60,561 nucleotides of DNA. Source: an uncultured Chlorobiaceae bacterium. Lineage in GTDB: Bacteria > Bacteroidota > Chlorobiia > Chlorobiales > Chlorobiaceae. The translations under genes and the position numbers were made by a program. Below the pieces are notes generated by a model that had not been told where the DNA came from, did not search any database, and saw nothing but the letters and a program-made list of their open reading frames with translations. The stretch lies in assembly GCA_903836465.1 (NCBI GenBank), contig CAILRB010000042.1, positions 1 to 60,561 on the forward strand, written 5' to 3'. This document shows, piece by piece, positions 47,752-55,621 of this stretch (positions are counted from its first letter, which is position 1; the number at the start of each line of letters is the position of its first letter).

Positions 47752-48216
47752 TTACCCCTCTTGTAATGTTTTGTCCTCTTTCTTCAGCGCTGACATCATA
47801 TTACTTCCTGCATTGAGCTTCCGAAGAAGCTTCCCTATCGTTACTTGTTCAAATTCACTATTAACAACTTCCTCAATTCGCATGATTTCATGACGAAGTA
47901 CACACCGCGACCGATTTGCACAAATCTGCTTGCGAAACACACACTCCGAGACCTGCACTGCCCCCTGAAATATTTCAATCAACTGCCTGACACGAATCTC
48001 ATCAGGATCCCTTTCCAGCATAAACCCTCCTTTAACCCCCTCCTTCGACACAATCAAGTTATGACGAATCATCTCCTGGAGGAGACCGCGAAGAAACTGG
48101 TAAGGCATCTGCTGTTCAACCGCAATTGCTTTTGCAGAGAGATAGCTTCCTCTTTTTGCTCCGAGCATCAACAAGGCCCGTATTGCATAATCCGTTTTTT
48201 TTGTCAGTACTTTCAT
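47752..48216 (-). CDS. Rrf2-family Fe-S transcriptional regulator
   Basis: 154 residues with an N-terminal winged helix opening K-T-D-Y-A-I-R-A-L-L-M-L, the Rrf2 signature. Three Fe-S-ligand-like cysteines occur at C-V-F-R-K-Q-I-C-A-N-R-S-R-C. It is the first gene of the hcp operon, so an NsrR-like NO sensor is the likely role; IscR-type is the alternative. A palindrome lies 11 nt upstream of its ATG. Confidence 0.9.
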   Translation of the reverse strand: MKVLTKKTDYAIRALLMLGAKRGSYLSAKAIAVEQQMPYQFLRGLLQEMIRHNLIVSKEGVKGGFMLERDPDEIRVRQLIEIFQGAVQVSECVFRKQICANRSRCVLRHEIMRIEEVVNSEFEQVTIGKLLRKLNAGSNMMSALKKEDKTLQEG

Positions 48217-48226
48217 AGCTCCTTTT

Positions 48227-48251
48227 AATTGATATCAATATAGTATCAGTT
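48227..48251. promoter_or_regulatory. Inverted-repeat operator before the Rrf2/hcp operon
   Basis: An imperfect 8-9-8 inverted repeat (left arm 48227-48234, right arm 48244-48251, 7 of 8 pairs match) overlaps a perfect 12-nt palindrome at 48228-48239. It lies 11-35 nt before the regulator's start, as expected for autoregulation by a dimeric Rrf2 protein. Confidence 0.6.
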
Positions 48252-48565
48252 AGCGTGAAATCAAAAAAATATTTTAATAACGCCTCTTCTCCGCCAGCAT
48301 CGAGGCCTCTGTCTTGAAGATGAAGCCTTACAAGAATTCACTGCAAACGGTGTAAAACTCAGGCCTCAACAATTTTATAAGAAGAGTGGTTATTGAGGCG
48401 ATACAGGAACTCTATCTGTTTTCGAAAAAAACCTGGAGAATCGAAACAGGAGAATGCTGATATTTGAGTGCAAAAATAAATGACATAAATCCATAAAAAA
48501 ATGGTAATCTTCTTATACACTGTTCGATAATTGAAACTTTTGTTTACCACGAGGAAAACTCATTC
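48252..48565. other. Gene-free spacer between the Rrf2 operon and higA
   Basis: These 314 nt contain no supported gene. A plus-strand frame around 48289-48394 encodes a short segment ending F-Y-K-K-S-G-Y before a stop, which looks like a GNAT acetyltransferase C-terminus. It may be a decayed fragment. No HigB/RelE-like toxin frame is present. Confidence 0.4.
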
Positions 48566-48874
48566 ATGCTTGCCAGGAAAATGTCACCACTTCATCCAGG
48601 AACCGTTCTGTTTGAAGAATATCTCAGCCCCATGAAGCTTAGTGAGAAAAGAGTTGCCGAAGATATCCATATTCCTGTCTGGCGTATCAACGAAATAATA
48701 GCAGGAAAGAGGTGCATTACCGCTGAAACAGCTCTGCGTCTTGGTCGATATTTCAGTACCCCACCACAGTTCTGGTTTGGGCTGCAGATGGATTATGACC
48801 TTAAAGTCGCCCTGAACAATGAAGGAGCAAATATTGAGCGGGATATCATGGCCTATGATGAGTCAAGGGCATAA
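48566..48874 (+). CDS. HigA-type XRE antitoxin, apparently orphan
   Basis: 102 residues with the HigA opening M-S-P-L-H-P-G-T-V-L-F-E-E-Y-L. The helix-turn-helix (about residues 29-64) includes V-A-E-D-I-H-I-P-V-W-R-I-N-E-I-I-A-G-K. Its C-terminal part P-P-Q-F-W-F-G-L-Q is typical of the family. HigA binds and neutralises HigB and represses the operon. The toxin normally lies just upstream, but the 314-nt spacer there has no such gene. It may now be a solitary regulator. Confidence 0.85.
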   Translation: MLARKMSPLHPGTVLFEEYLSPMKLSEKRVAEDIHIPVWRINEIIAGKRCITAETALRLGRYFSTPPQFWFGLQMDYDLKVALNNEGANIERDIMAYDESRA

Positions 48875-48880
48875 GCCTTG

Positions 48881-50182
48881 TTAATCGCTCTTGACTTCAT
48901 CGTTTTCAGCATCGATCGCAAAATTCGACGGAATCTGTCGGGTTACCTTGGCACCGAGCCTCCGAATCTCTTCGACCCTGCCGACAAGATTTCCTCTTCC
49001 TTCTTTGATGCGTTTTAAAGCAATATCAAACGAGTCCGACACACCTGAAAGTCTTTTGCGCGCTTCTGTCATGGCCTCAAAAACGAGAAGAACCTGATCG
49101 TAGATCTTCCCGGCCTTTTCAGCAATAAGTTCCGCATTACGGTTCTCATTCTCTCGTCGCCAGATCTGGGCGATGAGCTTCAGGGTGATCATCAATGTTG
49201 TCGGGCCGCACAGGACAACATTTTTACCGGCAAGGTCGTACATCAAATCTGGATCGGCCTTCATGACGGCCTGCCATGCAGGTTCAAGGGGAATACACAG
49301 GATGACAAAATCGAGCGTTCTGTTTCCATCAATGCCACTGTACTCTTTTGCCTGTAATTCGGCTATATGACGACGGACAGACTGCACATGCTCTTTGAGC
49401 GCCGTCTGGCGTGGAGCATCTTCATCAAGGGCACAAAATCGTTCATAAGCGGTAAGTGAAACCTTTGAATCTACAATAACCGCCTTGTTGCCAGGCAATA
49501 ACACCATAAAATCCGGTCTTTTTAGTAACCCATCCTCAGTTCGAAAACTCTCCTGGGCAATATATTCTCTCCCTTTTTCCAGGCCGGAAGCTTCGAAAAC
49601 CCTTTCGATAATCATTTCGCCCCAGTCGCCCTGCTTTTTTGACTCACCCTTGATAGCCCGTGCAAGAGTGTTTGCTTCATCGCTGACCCTGCCGCTGAGC
49701 CGTTGCAGTTGGCGTACCTCTTCAATGAGCTGCCCTGAAAGGGCTGTATCTGTATCATGGACCTCTTCAATCCTTTTTCGATAAGCGTCAAGCTGTTCGC
49801 GCAAGGGGAAAAGAAGAGCTTCCATACGTTCGCGGTTCTCCTGACCAAATGCTTTTCCCCTATCCTCAAAAATCCTGTTGGAGAGGTTTTCAAACTCTAT
49901 CTTCAACCTCGATTCCGACTCCTGCATCAGAGCAGTTTTTTCTGCGGCGCTACGTTGTTCGTTACTGATATCAGCCTCAAGCCGTGCTTGCAGAATCTTT
50001 AAACTTTCAAGTTCCTTGGATTTCGATTCGAGCCTCATGGCTACTGCACTCGCCTCCTCTTCAACACCACGAAGTCGCTGGAGTTCAGCTTTCAAAGGAG
50101 CGTCACGTACGATACGATACGCCACAAAGCCAAGTAAGACAAGAAGAGCAAGGAGAATTGGAAAAGAGAGTGCTTCTATCAT
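48881..50182 (-). CDS. rmuC: RmuC-family DNA recombination protein
   Basis: 433 residues from ATG 50182. An N-terminal membrane helix (about 4-22) is followed by a long coiled coil (about 30-150) and the RmuC nuclease-like domain, with G-D-W-G-E-M-I-I-E-R-V and P-D-F-M-V-L-L-P-G-N-K-A-V-I-V-D-S-K. It limits inverted-repeat recombination in E. coli. The open frame continues to 50365 but would overlap the tRNA-Cys gene, so the shorter start is preferred. Confidence 0.93.
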   Translation of the reverse strand: MIEALSFPILLALLVLLGFVAYRIVRDAPLKAELQRLRGVEEEASAVAMRLESKSKELESLKILQARLEADISNEQRSAAEKTALMQESESRLKIEFENLSNRIFEDRGKAFGQENRERMEALLFPLREQLDAYRKRIEEVHDTDTALSGQLIEEVRQLQRLSGRVSDEANTLARAIKGESKKQGDWGEMIIERVFEASGLEKGREYIAQESFRTEDGLLKRPDFMVLLPGNKAVIVDSKVSLTAYERFCALDEDAPRQTALKEHVQSVRRHIAELQAKEYSGIDGNRTLDFVILCIPLEPAWQAVMKADPDLMYDLAGKNVVLCGPTTLMITLKLIAQIWRRENENRNAELIAEKAGKIYDQVLLVFEAMTEARKRLSGVSDSFDIALKRIKEGRGNLVGRVEEIRRLGAKVTRQIPSNFAIDAENDEVKSD

Positions 50183-50250
50183 GATCGTATTAATAAATGG
50201 CCATTGATTTGAAAAGAATAACTTTTTTCTTACCTTAACACTCTTGAAAT

Positions 50251-50324
50251 GGCGAAGTGGCCGAGTGGTCAGGCAGAGGTCTGCAAAACCTTCTACAGCG
50301 GTTCGAGTCCGCTCTTCGCCTCCA
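50251..50324 (+). tRNA. tRNA-Cys (anticodon GCA)
   Basis: 74 nt. The acceptor stem GGCGAAG (50251-50257) pairs with CTTCGCC (50314-50320). The anticodon loop CTGCAAA places GCA at 50283-50285. The T-arm contains GGTTCGAGTCC, and CCA is encoded at 50322-50324. All four stems can be drawn. It is the only tRNA in the window and is followed at once by a terminator. Confidence 0.97.
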
Positions 50325-50363
50325 GCAACAAAAAAGCCTGCATCCTGCAGGCTTTTTTGTTGC
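50325..50363. terminator. Intrinsic terminator after tRNA-Cys
   Basis: A perfect 18-bp stem (50325-50342 with 50346-50363) with a 3-nt loop and a T6 tract on the plus strand. By symmetry it can also end the minus-strand sugar operon, whose last stop is at 50376. Confidence 0.92.
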
Positions 50364-50375
50364 AAACAGATCCAA

Positions 50376-51533
50376 CTATCCTATCTTTTCCGCACCGGTA
50401 ATAATCGCTTTGACAAGCTTTTCAATGGTCGCATCATCCATCAGCACAGGAATATTCAGGCAGATACTGCTGCGCAGCATAATACCGGTTTTCGGCCAGA
50501 GCGCTTCAAGATCAGTGTCACGGTACTGGTCATACTCACCAAGAAGATGACCCCATACTCCAGCGAAGTGCCAGTCAAGTGCTTCTGGTAAAATTTTGGT
50601 ACCAAAACCATGCTCCGTCAAATGTGCTTCAAACTGCAGTGCCGCTTCACGATTCCTGACCCTGAATATCAGGGTGTCTCCCTGAGATCCAGCTTCGTCA
50701 CTGAAAGGCCTGAGAATAATATTATCGAGATGACGAATGGCATCCTTGATTTTTTTCTTGTTCTCCCTTGATGCTGAAAGAATGGTATCAATTTTTGCAA
50801 GCTGAGCCAGACCGATTGCCGCAGTCACTTCACTGAGACGTAAATTAAGCCCTTTTGATCTTCTGGGATCTTTTCCCCTCGGCAGACCTGGCAGGTGCAT
50901 GTGTCCGTGGTCGGAGAACTCGGCCGCACGATCGTAGATCTCCTTGTCATTGGTTACAATAATCCCGCCCTCACCAGTGTGGAGCGTTTTGCCTGCATCA
51001 AACGAGAACGACGCAACACTGCCAAACGTACCAAGCTTTTGTCCCTTGTACGATGCACCAAGCGCCTGTGCGGCATCTTCAATCAGTATCAGGCCATGCT
51101 TCTTGCAGAGAGCCACAAGTTCATCCATTTTCGGAGAGGCCCACATAGGAATAGCAACAACCGCTTTCGTTGCTGGAGTGATTGCCTTTTCCACTTCAAC
51201 AGGATCAAGATGATAGGTTTCATCAAGCTCAACCGGCACAGGTATTGCGCCGAGAGCACTGATGGCCTCCACTGGGGCTATAAACGTCCAGGCTGTCGTT
51301 ATGACCTCATCACCAGCTCCAATCCCGGCACCAGCAAGCGCGCAATGAATGGCTGCTGTCCCTGACGAAACGGCATGGGCATACTTGACGCCCATCCATG
51401 CTGCAAATTTTTCCTCAAACTCCCTTGCTTTATAATTACCTCCGCCGTAACGGTACAAATTGACCTTTTCCCGACTGAAAAGCTCCTGTATTTCAGCCAG
51501 TTCTTCACGACCGATGAGTTCTGCGCCCGCCAT
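50376..51533 (-). CDS. DegT/DnrJ/EryC1/StrS aminotransferase, KdnA-like
   Basis: 385 residues of PLP-dependent sugar aminotransferase type. It has S-S-G-T-A-A-I-H-C-A-L near residue 57 and the Schiff-base Lys in S-F-D-A-G-K-T-L-H-T-G-E-G-G. It contains F-S-D-H-G-H-M-H and G-L-N-L-R-L-S-E, which as I recall are shared with KdnA, the transaminase that makes 8-amino-8-deoxy-Kdo in Shewanella. It lies 18 nt downstream of the KdnB-like dehydrogenase. Substrate identity is inferred. Confidence 0.85.
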   Translation of the reverse strand: MAGAELIGREELAEIQELFSREKVNLYRYGGGNYKAREFEEKFAAWMGVKYAHAVSSGTAAIHCALAGAGIGAGDEVITTAWTFIAPVEAISALGAIPVPVELDETYHLDPVEVEKAITPATKAVVAIPMWASPKMDELVALCKKHGLILIEDAAQALGASYKGQKLGTFGSVASFSFDAGKTLHTGEGGIIVTNDKEIYDRAAEFSDHGHMHLPGLPRGKDPRRSKGLNLRLSEVTAAIGLAQLAKIDTILSASRENKKKIKDAIRHLDNIILRPFSDEAGSQGDTLIFRVRNREAALQFEAHLTEHGFGTKILPEALDWHFAGVWGHLLGEYDQYRDTDLEALWPKTGIMLRSSICLNIPVLMDDATIEKLVKAIITGAEKIG

Positions 51534-51551
51534 AATAGGTGTCCTGTTCTT

Positions 51552-52682
51552 TTAGGTTAATTGAAAAACAACATTCCGTGCCGATTCTTCGGTAAATTCA
51601 ACGGGATTGCCCGAAAATGAGCCTTTCAGGGCTTCTGAAGCATTATGCGCAAACTCTTCAGCATTACCCTTCCCATATCCATAAGGAACAAGTGTTGGAA
51701 TCTGAAGCTGCCTGTAAAGTTCATCCATCTCCTCAAGCAGTTCAGCCGTTGCCTCTTTTGGTGAGGGGGTTGAGCGCATTGGATTAAGAAGGGCATACTT
51801 TTCATAGCCATGAAGATGGTTGTAACGCATCACCTCTTTGAGAAAAATTGCTCCCGCAAGACCGTGTGGAACACGATGCTTTACTCCAAGATAGTATGCA
51901 AAGCCATTCGTCGGGCCGTCACCGGAATTCATGAGGGCCACCGTACCACAGACGCTGCCTATCGCAAGATCAAGTCGCGACTCAGCCCGATCGAGCTGAT
52001 TCTGCTGCAAAGCGTAAAAGGTACGCTGAAAACCTTCGATGGCAAAAATCCGGCTCAACGCCGTGTGCTTTACTGAACCGAAACTGTCAACACAATGAAC
52101 AAGGCTATCCATGGCTGAAGCAATAACGCTTTCAAATGGGGCTGTCATGGAAAGTTGTGGATCGATCACTGCTTTTTTGGGGAAATTTTTCCGGCTGTTA
52201 ATGCCAAGCTTGCGACCCTCAGCCTCGTCAATAAAGACCGCATTAAAGCTGACCTCAGCGCCGCTGCCCAGCAGTGACGGTACCGTAATCAGCGGCAATG
52301 GATCATTCACTCCTGAAGGAAAGCCCTTGAGGGAAAGTGCAGGAACCGCGTTGGTCATGAGAAGAGCAACTCCTTTGCCAAGGTCAAGTGTACTTCCCCC
52401 ACCTATGGCAACGATGGCATCAGGCGAGTTTGTCCTGAAAAATTCTGCCACATTTTCGAGATGAGCATACGTTGGCTCTCCGCCAAATTCATTGCAATAC
52501 AATACAGCATCTTTGTATTCTGAGGTAAGATTCTTCAGAACATCCTGAAAATAAAGACTGCCAGCAACATTGGCATCATAAATGATCCCGGGCTTCTTCA
52601 CTGACAACTGTGCAAGATGCCCATTCAGGTTCAGCGCTTCATTAACCCCGATAACAAGATCGGTGGATAAAAAGAAATTCAT
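51552..52682 (-). CDS. Iron-containing alcohol dehydrogenase, KdnB-like
   Basis: 376 residues of group III (Fe-ADH) type. The nucleotide loop is A-I-G-G-G-S-T-L-D-L-G-K-G, and metal ligands lie in M-D-S-L-V-H-C-V-D-S and H-R-V-P-H-G-L-A-G. KdnB, the Kdo 8-oxidase, is a member of this family and works with a DegT aminotransferase on the aldehyde it makes. Here it sits between such an aminotransferase and a CMP-sugar synthetase, which argues for oxidation of the terminal hydroxymethyl of a 3-deoxy-ulosonic acid. Other Fe-ADH roles remain possible. Confidence 0.85.
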   Translation of the reverse strand: MNFFLSTDLVIGVNEALNLNGHLAQLSVKKPGIIYDANVAGSLYFQDVLKNLTSEYKDAVLYCNEFGGEPTYAHLENVAEFFRTNSPDAIVAIGGGSTLDLGKGVALLMTNAVPALSLKGFPSGVNDPLPLITVPSLLGSGAEVSFNAVFIDEAEGRKLGINSRKNFPKKAVIDPQLSMTAPFESVIASAMDSLVHCVDSFGSVKHTALSRIFAIEGFQRTFYALQQNQLDRAESRLDLAIGSVCGTVALMNSGDGPTNGFAYYLGVKHRVPHGLAGAIFLKEVMRYNHLHGYEKYALLNPMRSTPSPKEATAELLEEMDELYRQLQIPTLVPYGYGKGNAEEFAHNASEALKGSFSGNPVEFTEESARNVVFQLT

Positions 52683-52694
52683 AAAAACAGTAAT

Positions 52695-53408
52695 CTAAGG
52701 GTTCTGTTGGTTTGCATCCTGGAGTGCCAGGTTTTTTTTATAAAGGTAATACTCAATTAAATCTATTTCTTCGAGAGAATCAATCTCCCACGTTTGCCAA
52801 AACTCCATCTCATAAACCGAAAGTTTTTCGCCAATCCTGTTGTTGAAGGTAACAAGAGTTTCTGGCTTGAACATATAAATTGAGCCATTTTCTATAAACT
52901 GTGCAGGGCGATCCTGGCGCATACCGCGATTTCGGTAATCAAAATTGACGCTTGTCCACTTCCCGTTTCTTGATTCCCACAAGGTAAGATCGTCAGCTTT
53001 CGTTACTGAAATCAGAGAATCTGCACCTTCACGAATAAATACAGCTACCGCCCGGTCGATATCATCGGGTTTGCGCAAAGGAGATGTTGCCTGAAGAAAC
53101 ACAACCTTGTCAATCGGCATCTGGAAGTCCCGCTCGATAACTCCAATGGCATGGAGAATGGCCGATTCGGAGCTGGCCTTATCACCGGCGAGTTCAGGGG
53201 AACGCACAATTACTTCCGCACCATATTCAATGGCTATGCTGGCGATAGCCTGGTCATCGGTCGAAACAAAAACTTTATCAATGCTCGACGAGGCTAAGGC
53301 TTGCAGAACAGTCCAGGCAAGCAAGGGTTTTCTTGCTACGGGATAAATATTTTTTTCTTTCAACCCCTTTGACCCGCCTCTCGCGGGAATGATTGCTACG
53401 GTATGCAT
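52695..53408 (-). CDS. CMP-sugar synthetase (NeuA-type acylneuraminate cytidylyltransferase)
   Basis: 237 residues opening I-I-P-A-R-G-G-S-K-G-L-K-E-K-N. This CTP-binding loop is of the NeuA/acylneuraminate type rather than the I-P-A-R-Y-x-S-x-R-L-P loop of KdsB. L-Q-A-T-S-P-L-R confirms the family. It activates a 3-deoxy-2-ulosonic acid as a CMP sugar. It lies 12 nt before the dehydrogenase gene. The acceptor sugar (nonulosonate or modified Kdo) cannot be read from the sequence. Confidence 0.88.
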   Translation of the reverse strand: MHTVAIIPARGGSKGLKEKNIYPVARKPLLAWTVLQALASSSIDKVFVSTDDQAIASIAIEYGAEVIVRSPELAGDKASSESAILHAIGVIERDFQMPIDKVVFLQATSPLRKPDDIDRAVAVFIREGADSLISVTKADDLTLWESRNGKWTSVNFDYRNRGMRQDRPAQFIENGSIYMFKPETLVTFNNRIGEKLSVYEMEFWQTWEIDSLEEIDLIEYYLYKKNLALQDANQQNP

Positions 53409-53428
53409 ATAAAGAAAACAGTTTCGGT

Positions 53429-54385
53429 TCAGCCGTCAATCACCTGCCGACAAATATCAGCAATTTTTTTTGCCGCAGATTTATTCTGAAGAGGAGTCAA
53501 AGATTTTAATTGATCAGGAGGCAGTCCGCAATGAACGATCTTGTTCAGTGCAGATCCTACAAAAATTGTCGATGAAAACTGAGCAATCAGCATCCTGGAG
53601 TTAGCTATCATCTCTTCTGTTTTACCTTCACTGAACACAAGGCTGTCTGGAGCATAGCGCTCGATTTCCCTGATTGCTCTTTCAACATTTTCATTTGGAT
53701 GAAGCTTGAAAAGAAGCTGATGATCTTCCGCTATTTCAAGATACTTCTCAATATTTTTTCTGCGATTCTCATAAATAAATGTTTCACGATTGTCTGACGT
53801 GCAGACAAGCACGTAATCATGATGTTTAAAATCATTCTGAAGGTACTGCTCGCAATTATCAAAGTTTGGAATGCTGGTCACTTCGATTTTGGCAGGGCTC
53901 ACCCCTTTACGTACAAAAAGATCGCGGTATCCTTCACTGGCAACGCAAAACTTCTCATAGGCATCAGAGAGCCCTGTAGTCGCCGTACCGGCAATCCAGC
54001 GGGGCACCCAATGAAAGTTCCTGGCAAGATGGTAAAGAATCGTTTCAGGTTCTGTCATCCCTTCCTGTACCAGCACTATTTTCTTTAATCGGATATGTTT
54101 TGGTACAATAAGATCCGTACAGGTCACCACAAGATCATAAGCATGGGCAAAACCACCTGGATCAAGCTTCAAATGATGAGCACGAAGATAATCAAGAGTT
54201 CGTTCTGACCGCTTGCGTCCCATAATGGTAAACTCAAGCAACCCGATATCACTGGCTTTTCCGAGAAGACCGTCGCTGAAAAAGGGGGAAAAATACTGCT
54301 CATAATCCGTCAGCCACCCTGCAATCTGATGCATCTGGGTCGTCTGATTCATTGACCCGCAAATAAATAAAATTTTTTTCTTCAT
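53429..54385 (-). CDS. GT-B-like glycosyltransferase/capsule-type protein
   Basis: 318 residues without a membrane segment. The C-terminal half has L-L-F-K-L-H-P-N-E-N and Q-F-S-S-T-I-F-V-G-S-A-L, patterns seen in GT-B-fold capsule and teichoic-type transferases. The family is otherwise unrecognised. It is probably the transferase using the CMP sugar made by the adjacent genes. Its first 4 nt overlap the stop of the membrane-protein gene. Confidence 0.6.
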   Translation of the reverse strand: MKKKILFICGSMNQTTQMHQIAGWLTDYEQYFSPFFSDGLLGKASDIGLLEFTIMGRKRSERTLDYLRAHHLKLDPGGFAHAYDLVVTCTDLIVPKHIRLKKIVLVQEGMTEPETILYHLARNFHWVPRWIAGTATTGLSDAYEKFCVASEGYRDLFVRKGVSPAKIEVTSIPNFDNCEQYLQNDFKHHDYVLVCTSDNRETFIYENRRKNIEKYLEIAEDHQLLFKLHPNENVERAIREIERYAPDSLVFSEGKTEEMIANSRMLIAQFSSTIFVGSALNKIVHCGLPPDQLKSLTPLQNKSAAKKIADICRQVIDG

Positions 54386-55440
54386 GCCCCTCCCGTACTG
54401 ACTCCTTCAACATCACGCAGATGAACACCTGAAAAAAACATAATACCGTAACCGACCGCATACCATATAGCCTCTTTTAAACGCCTCAACAACACAAATG
54501 CGCCTCCATAAGCAAGAACATCAGGCATCCCGAGAGCCTGAAAAAATGCCAGATAACCAAGATCCTGTACACCAAGTCCCGAAGGAATAAAAAAGAATAC
54601 AGTACGAAGCATCGTAAGGGCTATATCAATGGCAAGCACTTGCAAAAATGAGATTTCAATACCCATAAGCCTTAATATAATATAACTCTCAATCGCAAGC
54701 GTGCTCCAAGCCACAAGATAGATAAACAGCACAGGAACCAGCCTTACGACAAAAGAACCTCTGTAACTTCTCAGCTCCTCATCAGTATCAAGAAATCCTG
54801 ATTCCTTTACAAGCAACCATGTTTTTACTCTCTTGAACGGAACAAGCATCAAAAGTCTATGGACATTTTGTGCTGCTTTTCCGTTGAGCAGCAGCAAAAG
54901 AAAAAACAAAAAAAGGGAAAAAACTACAAAGCCAACCATGACCATAAGATATCCAAGCCCCTCGAATCCAAGCATCCTGACAGAAACCACCTGAAGAAGC
55001 GAAAAACCTGCTATAGAACCGATAATCGTATACAGCCCCTGGGCCACACCAAGCATAAGCTTGCGAACCGCCACGCTTGCCACTCCTGAAGGAAGTGGGA
55101 TGCCTATAAACCGGTTACAGAGAAAAGGACGAAGAGGTTCACCGATCGCCACTCCCGCAGGAAGCGTCATGGAAACAGTTTCGGCAATAAACTGTATTTT
55201 CAGGAGCTTGAAAAACGGTATTGTAGTTATGCTTCTGGGAAAAACCCTTGTCCAGGCAAAAGTTTCGAGAAGATGAAGCGAAAAAAAAGGCAAAAGAATA
55301 AATAACGATGAGAAACCTATTGAGGAAATAAGTTCAAGCGATCGGAGAAGGTCGAGTTGGCTAAAAAGATAAACAATCAGGATAATGCCAAGACCGAGCC
55401 CGACATAGCCAGTCCATGAAAGACTTGATTTTTTCGTCAT
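54382..55440 (-). CDS. Flippase-like multispanning membrane protein (UPF0104/LPG-synthase TM type)
   Basis: 352 residues with about eight hydrophobic segments. It carries the UPF0104-like P-A-G-V-A-I-G-E-P-L-R and, near the C-terminus, P-S-G-L-G-V-Q-D-L-G-Y, resembling the membrane part of lysyl-phosphatidylglycerol synthases. Relatives act in lipid-linked glycan handling. It starts the five-gene sugar operon. Confidence 0.82.
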   Translation of the reverse strand: MTKKSSLSWTGYVGLGLGIILIVYLFSQLDLLRSLELISSIGFSSLFILLPFFSLHLLETFAWTRVFPRSITTIPFFKLLKIQFIAETVSMTLPAGVAIGEPLRPFLCNRFIGIPLPSGVASVAVRKLMLGVAQGLYTIIGSIAGFSLLQVVSVRMLGFEGLGYLMVMVGFVVFSLFLFFLLLLLNGKAAQNVHRLLMLVPFKRVKTWLLVKESGFLDTDEELRSYRGSFVVRLVPVLFIYLVAWSTLAIESYIILRLMGIEISFLQVLAIDIALTMLRTVFFFIPSGLGVQDLGYLAFFQALGMPDVLAYGGAFVLLRRLKEAIWYAVGYGIMFFSGVHLRDVEGVSTGGA

Positions 55441-55621
55441 CTGTATGAATAATCAGGAAACAAGGCTAAAAAAATGCTTAAAACTCATTATCACAATTTG
55501 CAAAGATAAGAATGTATCGTTAAATATTTATTGATTCATTATAAGTGCCGTAACACCCTCATTGGAGCATAGACTGTTTTCCCCGTTAAGGTTCTCTATC
55601 ACAAGAAAATACCTTTTACTG

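Noticed and set aside
50183-50365. N-terminal extension of rmuC
   Set aside because: It would run through the whole tRNA-Cys gene antisense and precedes a proper membrane-anchor start at 50182.
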